Origin: Harmothoe impar
Lineage: Eukaryota > Annelida > Polychaeta > Phyllodocida > Polynoidae
Direction of reading: 5' to 3'
DNA: 64,000 bases
Assembly (NCBI GenBank): GCA_947462335.1
Contig: OX381710.1
Span: forward strand, 26,567,772-26,631,771
The notes under the pieces were generated by a model. It searched no databases and was not told the DNA's origin. It worked only from the letters and a program-made list of their open reading frames with translations. Shown in pieces: positions 1 through 11,821 of this stretch. Both the position numbers and the translations under genes were made by a program. Within the stretch, counting starts at the first letter, position 1; each line of letters begins with the position of its first letter.

Positions 1-131
1 ACACCAAGGTCATATGATGTGCAGACAGAGACTGGAACAACTAGGAGAAACAGACGACATCTCCGACCAGCTATCCCAACTCTGACTGTGACACCCAAAA
101 AGTCAGAAACTTCACCTATTAGTGGCACAAG

Positions 132-576
132 TGGATACACTCACATAGGAGCATCGACAAGAAAATCTTCTGATCTCAAAATCTTGTGATAATCTTAAAA
201 TCAATCATCTTAACACCAGAGGTCACCACTGTCTTGGGGTAGAATGCACACTGCGGGCCCTCTCCTTCCGCATAGCCTATGTAGACTATGATAGGCCTAA
301 ATCAGTAAATTTAAAAGCAATTGGGTTCAGTTATGGGTTTGTTGCCATTTTCCAAAGAAAGATAAAGAAAGAAATGGGGGTTCGGGGGCAGAGCCCCTGC
401 TGTATACAATAGCATTTCTAGTGCTAGTAGTGATGTCATCTTACCAGTATGCAAGGCGATAATTTTAGATATATGTTATAATCTTAAATGTTAACATTAA
501 GATTGTAACCTTTTTACGATTATCGATTCTAAGATTGGAAAGATTTTCTTGTCCCTGCACCCACGTGAGTATGTCC
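132..576. repeat. MITE-like inverted-repeat element, copy 1
   Basis: The two ends form an imperfect inverted repeat of about 35 bp. The left end reads GGATACACTCACATAGGAGC and the complement of the right end begins GGACATACTCACGTGGG; both continue into ACAAGAAAATCT. A second copy lies at 27647-28047 in opposite orientation: the internal block with a run of G followed by CAGAGCCCC appears here on + and there as its complement. It has no coding capacity. The terminal sequence is not one I can assign to a named superfamily. Confidence 0.7.
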
Positions 577-1092
577 TGACGACTAGGACTAGAAGAGCTA
601 GGACACTAGGAATATGACGATGTTGACATTGGGGGCTTACTGCTACTTACATATATGTGAGTAAATGCGTAAAAGTAATATGTTTGAATTTAAGTAACAG
701 CAAAAAAGATTCTGGAAATGATCTAGAATAGGTTTTTTTATGCAGTCATAACATGAATGGGCTGAACCCAGCTGGGCCCACCTCACACCCGGCCCACACC
801 CCACCCCACAGTCCAGGTCTACCCTATAATTGTATCCCATCTCAAACCCCTTTTGAAAATGAGAATTCCGGTTTGAATAATCATTATGGAAGGACATTTC
901 AATATGATTTAAGGTGTTCTCTAGGCAATGAAATGCATTTCAGCAGGCAAAGCTCAATCCCAAGTTAGCCTAGATTGCCCGTTCCAAACCATCGGGCCCC
1001 AATTGGGTGATAAGGACCATAGCACTAATTACCGTCTAGTCTGTGGGTTCCTACTAAACGTGTGGAGGCCTATTCCCATACCATCCCCCAAC

Positions 1093-3349
1093 ATGGAGCA
1101 GCACATAGAGGTAGTCAACGGTGCCATCACCCATGCTACGTGGGTATCTACACCAGGATTGAGACCAGAACAAGTGATTAAATATTATGATCAATGGTCC
1201 AAGGATTCCAAATATGACAAGGTAGGTTTAGTTGTTTTGTCACCTTATGCTTGATTGGTGTTGAAGACAGTCTTTGGGATATCCACTGGTGTGGAGCTAA
1301 TTTAATGGCAACCATGGCAACAAACAAGTTCAGATTTTCCTCTTTTTTCCTGAAAATTTCAGAAATATTAGGTAGGTTTCACAAGGTGTCGCTTGGTAGA
1401 TATTTATTTTACAGTGACAACTAATTAATACGAATTCTGAAAGGGAAGCTCATGGAGACTGTAGAAGAATAAACATCAATTTGATCCATATAGTTTTAAC
1501 ATCACAGGTGAAAAAAAAGAGTTTAATGAAAGTTTTGGATTTATGAAAAATATTTTTCACATGAACAAATTGGTTGCCATGGTAACACTTTTTAAAGGAT
1601 TTTGGGGTTTTGCCAGATTTTCCCATTGTTCATGTGATACTCCTTTTGATGGTATATGATAATGATGGGATACTCTAGATACAATTTCATTAGTGTTTTA
1701 TTGAAAATGGGTAATGATATCTATGAAATTCAAAGATTTCGCAGTAGACAAAAACACAAAGGTGTGTGGTAGATTTTATCTTTTTATTTACAATACACTT
1801 TATTCCCACATACAAGAGTATGCACATAACAATAATAACCAACCTACATTTTAGCAACTCATTTAAATTAGCAATCATTTGAATATAAACCAGGAATTAG
1901 GAGAGCCTTACAGAGGCCCTGCAGTGGCTGCGGCTGCTGTGTGCTACCATCTACGGGGCAGGACAGATGCCTCCGTCCTAGATGTTGCAGCAGGCACCGG
2001 CAAGGTGGGAGTCCAGGTAAGGGCTATAGTGCCTACAAACTAGCATAGGATAACTGAATCATCTGAATAACCTGAAATAGACCTCTTTATTGCCTTGACA
2101 TATTTAGGGAGATGCAGAAACTAACAGAGGTCTGCCACTTAAGAAAATAATTCATCTGTGTAGGTGACAGCAAAAAGAAGCAGCTAGCTGTTTACAGTTA
2201 TGTAGAATTATCATGATTGACACTTATAAACATTACCCAGCAACAATTTCCGCTTTTCAAAATACAGTTGAGGAGACATGGTTTGAAACAGGTTGATGCC
2301 CTGGAACCCTCCAGAGGCATGCTTGATGTGGCAAAGAGCAACAGCATATATAGAAATTACTTCCATACCTACTTCACCGACAGTGTGCCTGACTTGGAAT
2401 CAGGTATAGCATGTTTAAAGTGGGTAAAACTGGGACAAGACAAGACATGCATATTCATATTGTAACGTCACGTTAAGCCCTGGGTTTTGAATAAGCGTCT
2501 TGTATAAACGCCTGGGGTAGGAGGGTTTTCAAATAGATCTCAAACACTAAAATCCTGTCTTGAATGAGTCCCTGTTTTGTATTTGTGGAATTAGATCACT
2601 GGTTTCCCTAAAATTTTACAACGTATCAGTTATCCTAATTAAGTTGTCTGTCTGTGAGTCATCTGAGGAATACATGTAACATACTGATACTCATTGGGAG
2701 TCGACTTGTATTTAGTTAACTCAAGTTGTGGTATCTTCAACTTTCTTAGATTCTTACGACGTGCTAGTATGCTGTGGAGGAATGATGGATGGACACCTCA
2801 GGTGTAATGTCCTACAAGAGATGGTGCGAATTGTCAAGCCAGGTGAGTTTTATGCTTAATTCTAGCTATTTGGGGCTCTTCTTTTCTGCAATATGAGATT
2901 ATTGTTCAGTGTTAGTATATCAATGTTGCTGTGCTGTTACTAATTCACATCATAAGTGTCCTAAGGGGTAACCTAATGGTGAAAACTACTACACTTTATA
3001 TCCAGGTCCTAAGCATGTTTCCCCCCTGGGTCATTTCCTTTATCAATCAATTCAAAGTGTATTAAGACTTGGATTACACTAAATGTGGAATGAACCTGGC
3101 TGGACCGACAGCAACATTCAACTTGTATAAGCATCGCTAAAAGTGATACTCCATGTTGCAGATGGCCTGATAGTGATTGTGATGAGGGAGGAGTATCTGC
3201 AAACTGTGGCCGAGTACAAGGACAGACTGGAGCCCTACATGAAGCAACTCGAGACTGATAGACATTGGGTCTCTATGGATAGGAGTGTCATCCCAGACTT
3301 TTTCTATCATTTCAATGGAATACGATTTGTGTTCAGAGTCACAGAGTAG
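1093..3349 (+). CDS. METTL27: METTL27-like SAM-dependent methyltransferase, five exons
   Basis: Five exons join in frame across GT/AG introns: 1093-1221, 1894-2016, 2268-2403, 2750-2842 and 3162-3349, giving 222 residues. The ATG at 1093 is chosen because it begins the family-like segment MEQHIEVVNGAITH; upstream in-frame sequence looks like 5' UTR. Exon 2 carries the class I methyltransferase motif I, VLDVAAGTGKVG, which binds S-adenosylmethionine. Exon 3 has DALEPSRGMLDVAK (motif II acidic residue), exon 4 has YDVLVCCGGMMDGH, and exon 5 has GLIVIVMREEY followed by a C-terminal FYHFNGIRFVFRV strand. This order matches the Williams-Beuren region protein METTL27 (WBSCR27), a small soluble methyltransferase of uncertain substrate; human METTL27 is slightly longer. 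Splice phases (0,0,1,1) agree at every junction. The gene looks intact. Confidence 0.85.
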
Positions 3350-3728
3350 AGTAGAGGGTAAATTACTTTCAATGCCTGAGTACAGATGTGTGTCCATGTA
3401 TGGGCGAGGATTAATACTTGTTAGCTTGTTGGTCAGTAATTGTCTTTGTATCTCAAAGTTTTTACAGCACCTTCAAGATGGGGGTGCTATACGAAGCACA
3501 TGTCAGGCAGCTTCTCTCTCCTCTGTCCTCAAGAAAGTATCCCAGTTTTCCTTTCTCGGGCCTAGTCATAATTAATTGTCCTTTCCTGGGTGACCTCAGT
3601 AGGGTTTCTAACTAGACGGTGCCCGGTGCACTCCTATGTTAGACCTCATGTTATAGTATTTCGCTATAAGACTACCGATACCATACCCCATACTTTGGAA
3701 CTGGATACTATTTGGGCTTTGATCTGTG

Positions 3729-3734
3729 AATAAA
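3729..3734 (+). terminator. Polyadenylation signal for the METTL27-like gene
   Basis: A canonical AATAAA lies about 380 bp after the stop codon in the sense strand, just before the upstream limit of the truncated retrotransposon. It is the first such hexamer seen after the coding region. Assignment is by position only. Confidence 0.5.
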
Positions 3735-3899
3735 GTTGGTTTCTTTAACATTTTAATTCAACACGTGTTTATTGTCTAATTACTTCCCTGTCTGGGACCA
3801 ACAGCTTGGTTCAATATTCATGTGTAAAATGGGGTTATCATATACCATGGCATTCCAAAAATTATTATGAAATCTGTTATATTCCCAGCCATTCTGGAA

Positions 3900-5934
3900 T
3901 TATTGAGAATCCATAAACTTGTGTAATCCAAATGTAAAAAATGATAATCCAAAGAGGTTCTGGGCAACCCTGAACAAGTTGTGGAAGTCTTCAAGTGAAC
4001 ACGCTGAAATCTGTCTGAAGGATGAACACGGCTCACAGATATCATTTGATGCCACTACAGATTTTATAAACAACTACTACAGTATGGTGGGCATGAACCT
4101 CGCGGCGGCACTACCTCCCATGGCACCACCCCCTCAACCAATCAATGTACCAGCTGACGAACAACGGATCCCCGCTCGGGTCTTCAAACTAGACACAATC
4201 AGCAAGAGAGACATAGTGAAACACATAAGGGAACTAGACACCAGCAAATCTTCTGGTGTTTGCAATCTTCGCTCACAGGTCATAAAGGATACACTGCTAG
4301 CCAAACCAGAAGTGGGACAACAAATGATCAACTCCAGCATATCAAGCTCGACTTTCCCAACCGCCTGGAAGACTGGTCGTGTGGTTCCGCTCGCGAAATC
4401 TGGCGACCTGTCGAAGGTGGGGAACTGGCGGCCAGTGTGCCTATTGAACATATGCTCAAAGCTATGTGAAAAGGTTGTACACTCCCAGCTCCTCTCGCAT
4501 CTACTAGCAAACAACCTACTCTCAGAACACCAGTACGGCTTCATCCCTTCACGATCGACTTCAGACGCTGTCTATCATCTGGTGACTGACCTCTACGAAT
4601 CTCAAAACGCGTGGAAGCCTTCCGCAGTCGCCTTCATCGATATGCGGAAGGCTTTCGATACCGTAAACCACATCCTGTTACTCACAAAGCTGCGAGAGAT
4701 GCAAATTGGTCCGGAGACCATAGGCTGGTTATCCAGCTACCTGGACCAACGCCAGCAAATCACGATCGCCAACAATAGACAGTCAGGGCCGGCAACCGTC
4801 CCTTGCGGCGTGCCGCAGGGGTCGGTCCTCGGCCCACTACTCTTCCTCTGCTACATTGATAATGTGTGTAGCGTGGTTGAGAGTGCAAAATGTTACCTCT
4901 ACGCTGATGACCTCGCTCTGATGGTCAGTGGAGCAGACCCAAGGCAAGTACAGCTACTCCTCCAACATGACCTGGATGCTGTGTCCACGTGGTGCATTCA
5001 AAACAAGTTTACGATCAATACCGACAAGACAAATATCCTGTGGAACTATTCTCCCTGGAGCAGACCTGCCCTGGAGGAATTAGACCTGAAAATGGACGGG
5101 CAGCGACTGAAGGTAGTTGATGAGTTCAACTATCTTGGCGTCACCATTGATGCCCACCTGTCTTTCAAGCCACAATGCAAGAAGATCATCAACCTGACTC
5201 AGGTCAGGCTAAGCCAACTACGTGATGTGAGACGTCACACTGACTCTGAAACAACTGCGCTCGTCTACGTCCAAATGGTGCGGCCAATCATGGAGTACTG
5301 TCCATTTATCCTAGATGGAGGCCCAGCCTGGATTGAGCGCAAGTTGCAAGTGCTCCAGAACACCGGTCTCCGCATCTGCTCTAACATCAAAGATGCCAGA
5401 GATGCCAACATCGACGATCTCCATGGGGAATACAAGCTAGAGCGCCTCGTGACAAGACGAAACAGATCGCTGCTGCAACTAATGTACAAGTTGACAAGGA
5501 ACCACGAAAACCTAGTGGCACCAACAAGAGCCCTGAGAGCAAATAACAAACTCCAACTCAAGACAAAACGACCACACAAAGACATATACAAAAAGAGCCC
5601 GGCATATCGTGGATCTAAATTATGGGAGAGATGTGATCACACCAAACATCATATGACCACGAAGGACAAGTTCACCAACTCGTTGTCCCCCGAAGAGCTG
5701 CTTCCGATAGTAGAGGCATAGTACAGACCAACGCTATATCCACAGATATAAATCTGGACCAATACACACTGACTCTGGACTATCATATAAATAACTTTGT
5801 AACCTGTAATGCATTAGCATTAGTATTATTACTTGATTGATCATGATTCATATGGCCATATTGGAAGAGCTCTGCTATGTATTGAGATATATTGCCTAAT
5901 AAAACAATTAAACTCAAAAACTCAAACTCAAAAG
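3900..5934 (+). mobile_element. 5'-truncated CR1/jockey-type non-LTR retrotransposon
   Basis: The element consists of a truncated ORF2 followed by about 210 bp of 3' UTR, an AATAAA near 5899 and a tail of repeated ACTCAA units ending near 5934. There are no long terminal repeats. The 5' edge falls near 3900, inside ORF2 before the polymerase domain, the usual result of incomplete reverse transcription. The endonuclease domain is absent, so this copy cannot move by itself. It sits immediately downstream of the METTL27-like gene in the same orientation. Confidence 0.85.
3919..5721 (+). CDS. Non-LTR retrotransposon ORF2 fragment (reverse transcriptase)
   Basis: An open frame of about 600 codons encodes reverse transcriptase and the C-terminal tail but has no credible ATG; it begins at the truncation. 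Motifs are in the expected order: KSSGVCNLRSQVIKD near residue 110, NWRPVCLLNI near 172, FIDMRKAFDTVNH (catalytic motif A) near 238, CGVPQGSVLGPLLF (motif B) near 296, and YLYADDLAL (motif C, catalytic Asp pair) near 326. The C-terminal RGSKLWER block is also typical of CR1/jockey-group ORF2. The frame is open throughout, suggesting a fairly young insertion. Family membership beyond the CR1/jockey group is not resolved by eye. Confidence 0.9.
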   Translation: MCNPNVKNDNPKRFWATLNKLWKSSSEHAEICLKDEHGSQISFDATTDFINNYYSMVGMNLAAALPPMAPPPQPINVPADEQRIPARVFKLDTISKRDIVKHIRELDTSKSSGVCNLRSQVIKDTLLAKPEVGQQMINSSISSSTFPTAWKTGRVVPLAKSGDLSKVGNWRPVCLLNICSKLCEKVVHSQLLSHLLANNLLSEHQYGFIPSRSTSDAVYHLVTDLYESQNAWKPSAVAFIDMRKAFDTVNHILLLTKLREMQIGPETIGWLSSYLDQRQQITIANNRQSGPATVPCGVPQGSVLGPLLFLCYIDNVCSVVESAKCYLYADDLALMVSGADPRQVQLLLQHDLDAVSTWCIQNKFTINTDKTNILWNYSPWSRPALEELDLKMDGQRLKVVDEFNYLGVTIDAHLSFKPQCKKIINLTQVRLSQLRDVRRHTDSETTALVYVQMVRPIMEYCPFILDGGPAWIERKLQVLQNTGLRICSNIKDARDANIDDLHGEYKLERLVTRRNRSLLQLMYKLTRNHENLVAPTRALRANNKLQLKTKRPHKDIYKKSPAYRGSKLWERCDHTKHHMTTKDKFTNSLSPEELLPIVEA

Positions 5935-6121
5935 CTCTGTTGAACATTAATGTGATATCACATTTAAATGAGGACATATAGTGGTTTGTGCAAGAACATG
6001 ATTTGTCCACTTTACCTGGGTCCAGCCCATATGAATCCCATCGATGAGAAGAAATGGGATTTGAAAAGTAGCTATATATAAAAGGTAGGTTGATGGCCTG
6101 AGCCCAGAAAATTAAGTGGTG

Positions 6122-7150
6122 CACTGTAAGAAGTAAGTACTGTACACCTACAGCAAAAGTTGCTGGTGGCTCTTTTTCCAGTAGATTTTGCTGTAGGTGT
6201 ACAGCAACTGACTTGCTGTACATGTACAACAACTGGGTGCTGTAAAGTTACAGCAACTTCTATTGAAGGCTTCATTTTATTGTTGTCATCAATTCATAGC
6301 AATTAATATGCATGCATGGAGAGTACTTTCCTGCAGAATAGTTCAATCTTAGTTGGGATAATACACACTACACAATGTAATGGTTTAATCCTGCTTTAAT
6401 ACAGCTGAACTGTATTTGATACCAGCTTTTTCCCAGTCCAGGCACTTAAGCATTTAATTTTCCCCACCCATGTGGTGTCTGTTCTATATTTATGCTGTTT
6501 TTATTATGTTATTCAACACAATTATGCAAATATCAATACACTTTATGATAACTGCATTAAGTGTCTCTCATCCATTCTTATTCTAAAATGACTTGAGAGT
6601 TGATGAGGCTTTATTTGACTCAGGAAAGGGTTTGGTGGATTAATTACTACAAAAATTGTATACTGCTGCCACCTACACAGAGAGAAGAAACAGCGTCAAA
6701 AGCGAGTCCATGTTGCCTCCAGAATGACTCCCCTGTTTAAGGGAGTCCAGGTTGCCTAAGGGAGCCTAGGTGACTCTCTGACTGACCTAAGGGAATCACA
6801 TGGGGGAGTCATATGACCCAGAGAGCTATATGACTCTCCCAGGTGACTCCCTTAGGTCAGCCAGCGAGTCACCTAGGCTCCTTTGGGCGACCTGGACTCT
6901 CCTAGAGAGGGGAGTCATTCTGGAGACAATCTGGACTCCCTTTTGACGCTGTTTCTTTTCTCTGTGTAGCGGCAGAAATCTACAGCATAATGTACTGTAA
7001 ATGTACAGCAACATTGCTAGAGACCCAATTTACAGTACATTATGCTGTAATTATACAGCAAATAGTGCTGTAATATCAACTACAGCAAAAGGTGCTGTTA
7101 ATGTACAGCACATTGTGCTGTTTAAATATATATAGCAACTTTTGACAGTG
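6122..7150. mobile_element. CACTG-ended DNA transposon derivative with TACAGCA subterminal arrays
   Basis: The left end reads CACTGTAAGAAGTAAG and the complement of the right end reads CACTGTCAAAAGTTGC, with TG on both flanks (6120-6121 and 7151-7152), consistent with a 2-bp target duplication. Both ends hold arrays of short inverted units around TACAGCA and TGCTGTA (about 6140-6260 and 6975-7140), the kind of subterminal repeats bound by EnSpm/CACTA-type transposases. No transposase ORF is present. A foldback element at 6674-6971 is nested inside. Superfamily assignment is tentative. Confidence 0.55.
6674..6971. repeat. Foldback (long inverted repeat) element
   Basis: Two arms of about 135 bp pair with each other around a short spacer near 6810-6835. 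The left arm begins CTACACAGAGAGAAGAAACA and the complement of the right arm begins CTACACAGAGAAAAGAAACA. Both arms repeat GAATGACTCCCCT, GCCTAGGTGACTC and CTAAGGGA in the same order. It is noncoding and would form a long hairpin as RNA or single-stranded DNA. It splits the TACAGCA-rich element around it. Confidence 0.8.
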
Positions 7151-8146
7151 TGGACTAACCCAAGTGGGAGGGGGGGCTGAGGGATATTTTGACCATTTTT
7201 TACCCTTTTTTAGATAACCTTTTTCGTTTGACCCCTTTTGGGGTTGGTCAAAATTGATGCCCCCCCCCCCCCCCCGATTGCCACGCCCCTGGTCGTGGCA
7301 GGAAGTCACGTCTATTTACTCTGCTACATATACATTACCCCGTGCCCTAACCTGTCCTTAACTAAACAAGGTGACAATGTACAGATAAATAAACATGGCA
7401 GGTAATATAAGGTTGGGGGATATTTGATACATATCCCACCCTAGGTTAACCCTGGCCCCTTACCAAGTGTTGCCAACCCTTTGATGTTAACATAATGCAT
7501 GGGGTGGTTGTGGGTTACTACAACCTGTGAGAGGACACGGCAGAGTGAGTTGTTGGATGGATGACCCATGCCCATTTCCCATCCCTCCTCTACCCGTCCT
7601 TCCCCCATGTACCTCTATTCCCATGTGTCTATTGTATACTACATGAAGTAGCAATGTTCACATGGTAGAGTGCCAAGAGAAATATCCAACTGATTAAACC
7701 GCCGAGGCTCCCATACACAAAACTGTTTAGAGAACTTGAAGGGATACGTGGGTGTGGGAGTGGTCATAGATCTAAGATATCCTTTATATTAGTAGTTTAA
7801 CCTTCGATCGCTGAGCCACCTTGTCAAAGGCTGAGGCACCTTGTCGGATAATGCTACGATGTGATGCTACTCAAAGACTCAACTAGTTACATGTATCCCC
7901 CGGAATCATCCCAAAGGACGTTTTAGCTACCCACCCAAGCACAATCCCTATACATGTATGTAGCATACCATATAATAAATATGATCCACATATCTCTGGT
8001 CGACAGTAAATTGAAAACAGTATCTTAAGATTTCTACTTTAATTGAATCATTTTATTTTAACAGGGAAATCCTAAAATGTGTATATCTAAAGCTTGCCAA
8101 TAGTTTTAGTGCGTCAGCCGGTGGATCCACAGTAAGGTAACCCCTG
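7151..8146. other. Intergenic stretch without a supported gene
   Basis: The stretch holds a poly-C run at 7258-7275 and a short direct repeat around 7811-7846 (GAGCCACCTTGTC and GAGGCACCTTGTC). I see no splice-compatible coding exon, RNA gene or complete transposon. Confidence 0.5.
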
Positions 8147-8149
8147 TAA

Positions 8150-10532
8150 GGGAGCGTTCATTATTTATGCCAGGGGGGGGGGTGTGCAAATCAGGGGGGG
8201 GTCATTTTTTTTAGGGGTATTCGGAGGGGGGGGTCTTTTTTTTTCAACCTATTCTTAGGGGGGGGGGTCTTTTTTTTTCAACCTATTCTGAGGGGGGGGG
8301 TCATTTTTTTTAGGGGTATTTATTTAGGAGGGGGTATTTTTTGACACAACGTGACGCGAATTTCACGACACATGTCGCGAATTGGGGTCATAAAGACGGT
8401 AGAACGGCTAAATTTCTTGCCTACCAATCCACACATGAATGATTCACTACTTTTCTTTTCCTAAAGCAACAATAATTAACTGGAGAAAGAGCATTAATTC
8501 AACACGAGAAGAGTACAGAATGTAGGGGGTCTAAACAAAAAAGCTATCAGTGTGCAGTTAGATGAATGCTATTGTGGCACCGAAATATGACAGTACTGTA
8601 TCCGAAATAGTTTGGGTTAATTGGACTTTAGCCTTGCCCATCACGTTTTGGCATCCATATGCAAGGGTGAACTTGCCTACTTTTTTAGACCCTGCCTTTC
8701 TTCCCAATAGAGGCGCAGATGCATAGTATGCAAGATGCAGATCTACCTCATATAATGTTGATACATTGTAGCTTAGGTCCACTCCACCAGTCAAAGGCGT
8801 GATAACACTAGTCATGATAACACTTTTCCTTGGTATCTTGTACCAGACCCTGCTAAATGAGCCACAGCGTTCTGATTGCAGAGCTCTCAATATTTTTAGA
8901 ATACCTTCACCATCTCCCTGATAGCTGCCTGCTTCTCACAGATTCTAGGACTTATAAAATCAGCAGACTCATAGAGTAGACATGATCATCCCACTATAAA
9001 TCGGTGTACCGAATGCCTTGAAATGTAGCAAATAACCACCAGATCCACAGAGTTTTCTGCTGCGGATGCCACTCCTTCTGTCGCCAATTTCTAAATCTCC
9101 CTCTAAGTTCATCTTTGGCTTCAACAGAAATCAGGCACTGAATAATCATTGCTACTCATCGCTACTTGGCCTCATCAGAATTTTTAGAGCTCTATATTTG
9201 GTTCTGGTCAAGTTGCTTCCGATGCTCTGCAGGGTTATCAGTGAGTTATTCATCACTATTTTAAAGCTTTTATTTTTTTTGGAGTCAATGCATTCCCATG
9301 GCTTGGTTATACTGACCACACACTAGAATATTGAAGGCAGGTACCTTATGGCATTTCCTCAAATAAAGGTTATCAACTATGGTGCACGTAACATCCATGC
9401 ATACCATTGATGGCTTAAGCGATTGTAATTGATCAGTGCTGTTATATAACAAAGACACATTCCCCTGTGACTCTTTGTTCAACTTCAAATTCTCACCCTC
9501 AGCTCCCTATTTCTTACTGATCCTAGCCTTTGGAAAACCAAACTAGGTTTAAATAGTGATCTTGTTCCTTTAACTGCAAGTTATAATACCAGGATACATT
9601 AAAATGGGCCGATTGACCTCTAGATTTTCAAAATTTTCTTCAGGTTTGCCACTATTATAATGTCCAGAGCATCCCTTCATCAAACATCTTTGTTTTAAGC
9701 TGCAGTAGCGCGGAACAGGGGGAGGGGGCTGGGGGCCTAGTAAAGTGGGGGAGCCAATCTTTTTGGGAAACATGAACATTCTAGACTCAGAGTACCCAAG
9801 AATACACCAATCTCGAGGTAAAATTCCTAAAACTTTCTTGAAAGACAAGCTCAAAGTCCCTCAGAACACATCAATTTCAATGTAAAATTACAAAATTTCC
9901 CAGGATCATATGGTAGACTTCAGACCACTCTGAATACACTAATATAAAGGACAAATTCCCAAATTTTCCTGGGGCTTGTGGCCCCAAAACAACCATTTGT
10001 TTCTCCCTCTAACCAACACTCATCAGCTGGCTTTGGGAGCTGGGCCCCCCAACTATATCCACCTTCCGCTGCCCCTGAGCCGGGCCATTTCATGGTACTT
10101 CTACCAAACAGTATTAGCAGGACTTGTAGGTGGGGACCAAAATAATCACACCAATTTTTAGCAAAAATATCAAACGTGCCACGGAAACAGAAAAATGCGC
10201 GCTCTCCACATAGATATATTCACCATATTGTTATGCCCTATAACCACTCCCTCAAATATTGGTTAAGCACATGCTATAATAGGTTATAGTATAGGACTAT
10301 GTGGACTTTGTATGTCGTTGATGCCATTATTAAGTATTTATAAATGTCTATGGTGAGGGGGGGGTCATTTTTTTTCAACCTATTCGGAGGGGGGGGTCTT
10401 TTTTTTTTTACCCATTCGGAGGGGGGGGGGTCTTTTTTTTTTTACCCATTCAGAGGGGGGGGTCTTTTTTTTTTTACGTATTCGTTTTGCAAAACGCCCG
10501 CCCCCCCCCTGCCATAAATAATGAACGCTCCC
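8150..10532. mobile_element. 2.4 kb DNA transposon with GGGAGCGTTCATTATTTATG ends, TAA target duplication
   Basis: The left end reads GGGAGCGTTCATTATTTATG and the right end is its complement. TAA flanks both sides (8147-8149 and 10533-10535), a 3-bp duplication typical of PIF/Harbinger-type insertion. Inside each end is a tandem array of a roughly 30-bp unit: a run of G, then TCTTTTTTTT, then CAACCTATTC or ACCCATTC (8170-8340 and 10355-10490). The central 2 kb contains short open frames, the longest on the - strand at 8558-8890, none of which I recognise as a transposase. It is probably a non-autonomous or decayed copy. Confidence 0.65.
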
Positions 10533-10535
10533 TAA

Positions 10536-11679
10536 GATTGCCTCGTCTACACACATGTCCCTACATGCTAATCCTAACCAAGTAAGCCTGGTTCACCTGA
10601 AGACAACCCTGAAGCCTCATTCTCAATACAATCAATCATGAATGATATCGGTGTTACCACATATATAGGGTATAGCAAGTCGCTTAAAAATGGCATTTGT
10701 CGTCATGATGCACCGCGAGTAACTCGCCAGGCTGCATTGGTGCATCATGCCAACGCTTTGGTGGTGTCTCAACCCTGTAGATTCATGCATCATAACGTTC
10801 AAGGGCCGTCCTTATTAAAGTGTTTTTTTTATTTTCTATTTATTTAACCGTTCATAATATACAGAGTGACATTAAGATCTTCCCGGTTAATTTCTGCGGG
10901 GGTAATCCATCCAGTGAAAGTATTACATCAATTATCATACACTTCAGCAGTTATTGTTGACCTTCAGGTTCCACCCACTTTTGCTGCATAGTACAGGCTG
11001 GTGACTTAACTATTTACAGAAAACAGGCGATTATTTACAATGGATGAAGTGGTACAAATAATAATAAAAATGATCTCAGTTTTTACCATACGGTACAAGT
11101 ACCAGTGAGGGTTACACGTAGGGGGGGGGGATCACATCGCATCGCAATTTTGGAGTTTATAGTCTAAAGTTCAAACTTCAAACCTTAAATGGTACATAAA
11201 TCGTCTCATGAAGCATAATGGAAAACATGAACTGTTTTATCTGTCGCAATACTTTTGGGCATACACACAGGGTCTACAGTTTTTTCATATATGATACCTT
11301 CCAGACCAAGATATTCATCCTCTCATTGAACTTGATTCCATCCTTCCCTCCCCTCACATAATTGTAAGCGTGGGAAGAAACAGGAAAAAAAGATCAATCT
11401 AGTGAACTCTTTCTTTTCAATCACATATCTGTACAACTGTCAGGAGTCATGTCAATCCATAAACATACCTCCCATTTTACACCTAGGTGGTGGTTCAAAT
11501 GAGACAGAAAATCTTCCAGAAGAACTCAATTCAATTCACTTCTGTCTTTCCTTCCCTTTTCCCTCTTTTTTCTTTCTCCGAGGGAACACATCAAAATACA
11601 GGTTTGTTTGGACAGCTAGTCGACCTCTTCCTGCCCTCTCTCTTCTATCATTCAAAAGTCTATCCCTTGCTCCCCTCAG
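10536..11679. other. Intergenic stretch without a supported gene
   Basis: I see no recognisable coding exon or RNA gene. A poly-G run lies at 11121-11130. The right part may include the 3' end of the - strand retrotransposon whose coding remnant begins at about 11680, but its exact 3' terminus is not visible. Confidence 0.45.
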
Positions 11680-11821
11680 GTTGGTACCAAGTCTCTTTTT
11701 TATTTTCTATTTGAAGACCATTTTGTTTGGGGCCATTTGTTCCTCTAAATTGAGGTTGTTCCATAATTGGACTCCCCTGTGAAAAGGGCTTTTATCATAG
11801 CCATGCAGTTTTGACGCTCTT
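11680..11821 (-). pseudogene. C-terminal ORF2 remnant of the interrupted non-LTR retrotransposon
   Basis: On the - strand this segment encodes LHGYDKSPFHRGVQLWNNL followed by a basic helix ending KKRLGTNL. This is the usual C-terminal end of CR1/jockey-type ORF2 (RGV-LWN followed by a basic FK-KLKK block). A TAG interrupts it. It is the distal part of the same ORF as 12656-13453, separated from it by the MITE at 11822-12655. Confidence 0.65.

Noticed and set aside
928..1092. In-frame extension upstream of the METTL27-like start
   Set aside because: Sequence before Met 1093 does not resemble the family and other upstream ATGs lack support; treated as 5' UTR.
4134..4544. 136-codon - strand frame inside the retrotransposon
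   Set aside because: Shadow of the reverse transcriptase gene.
8558..8890. 110-codon - strand frame within the TAA-flanked transposon
   Set aside because: No transposase motif, no recognisable family; left as part of the element.
11402..11782. 126-codon + strand frame
   Set aside because: Lies opposite the C-terminal reverse transcriptase remnant; Phe/Ser-rich composition is the complement of Lys/Glu-rich coding sequence.
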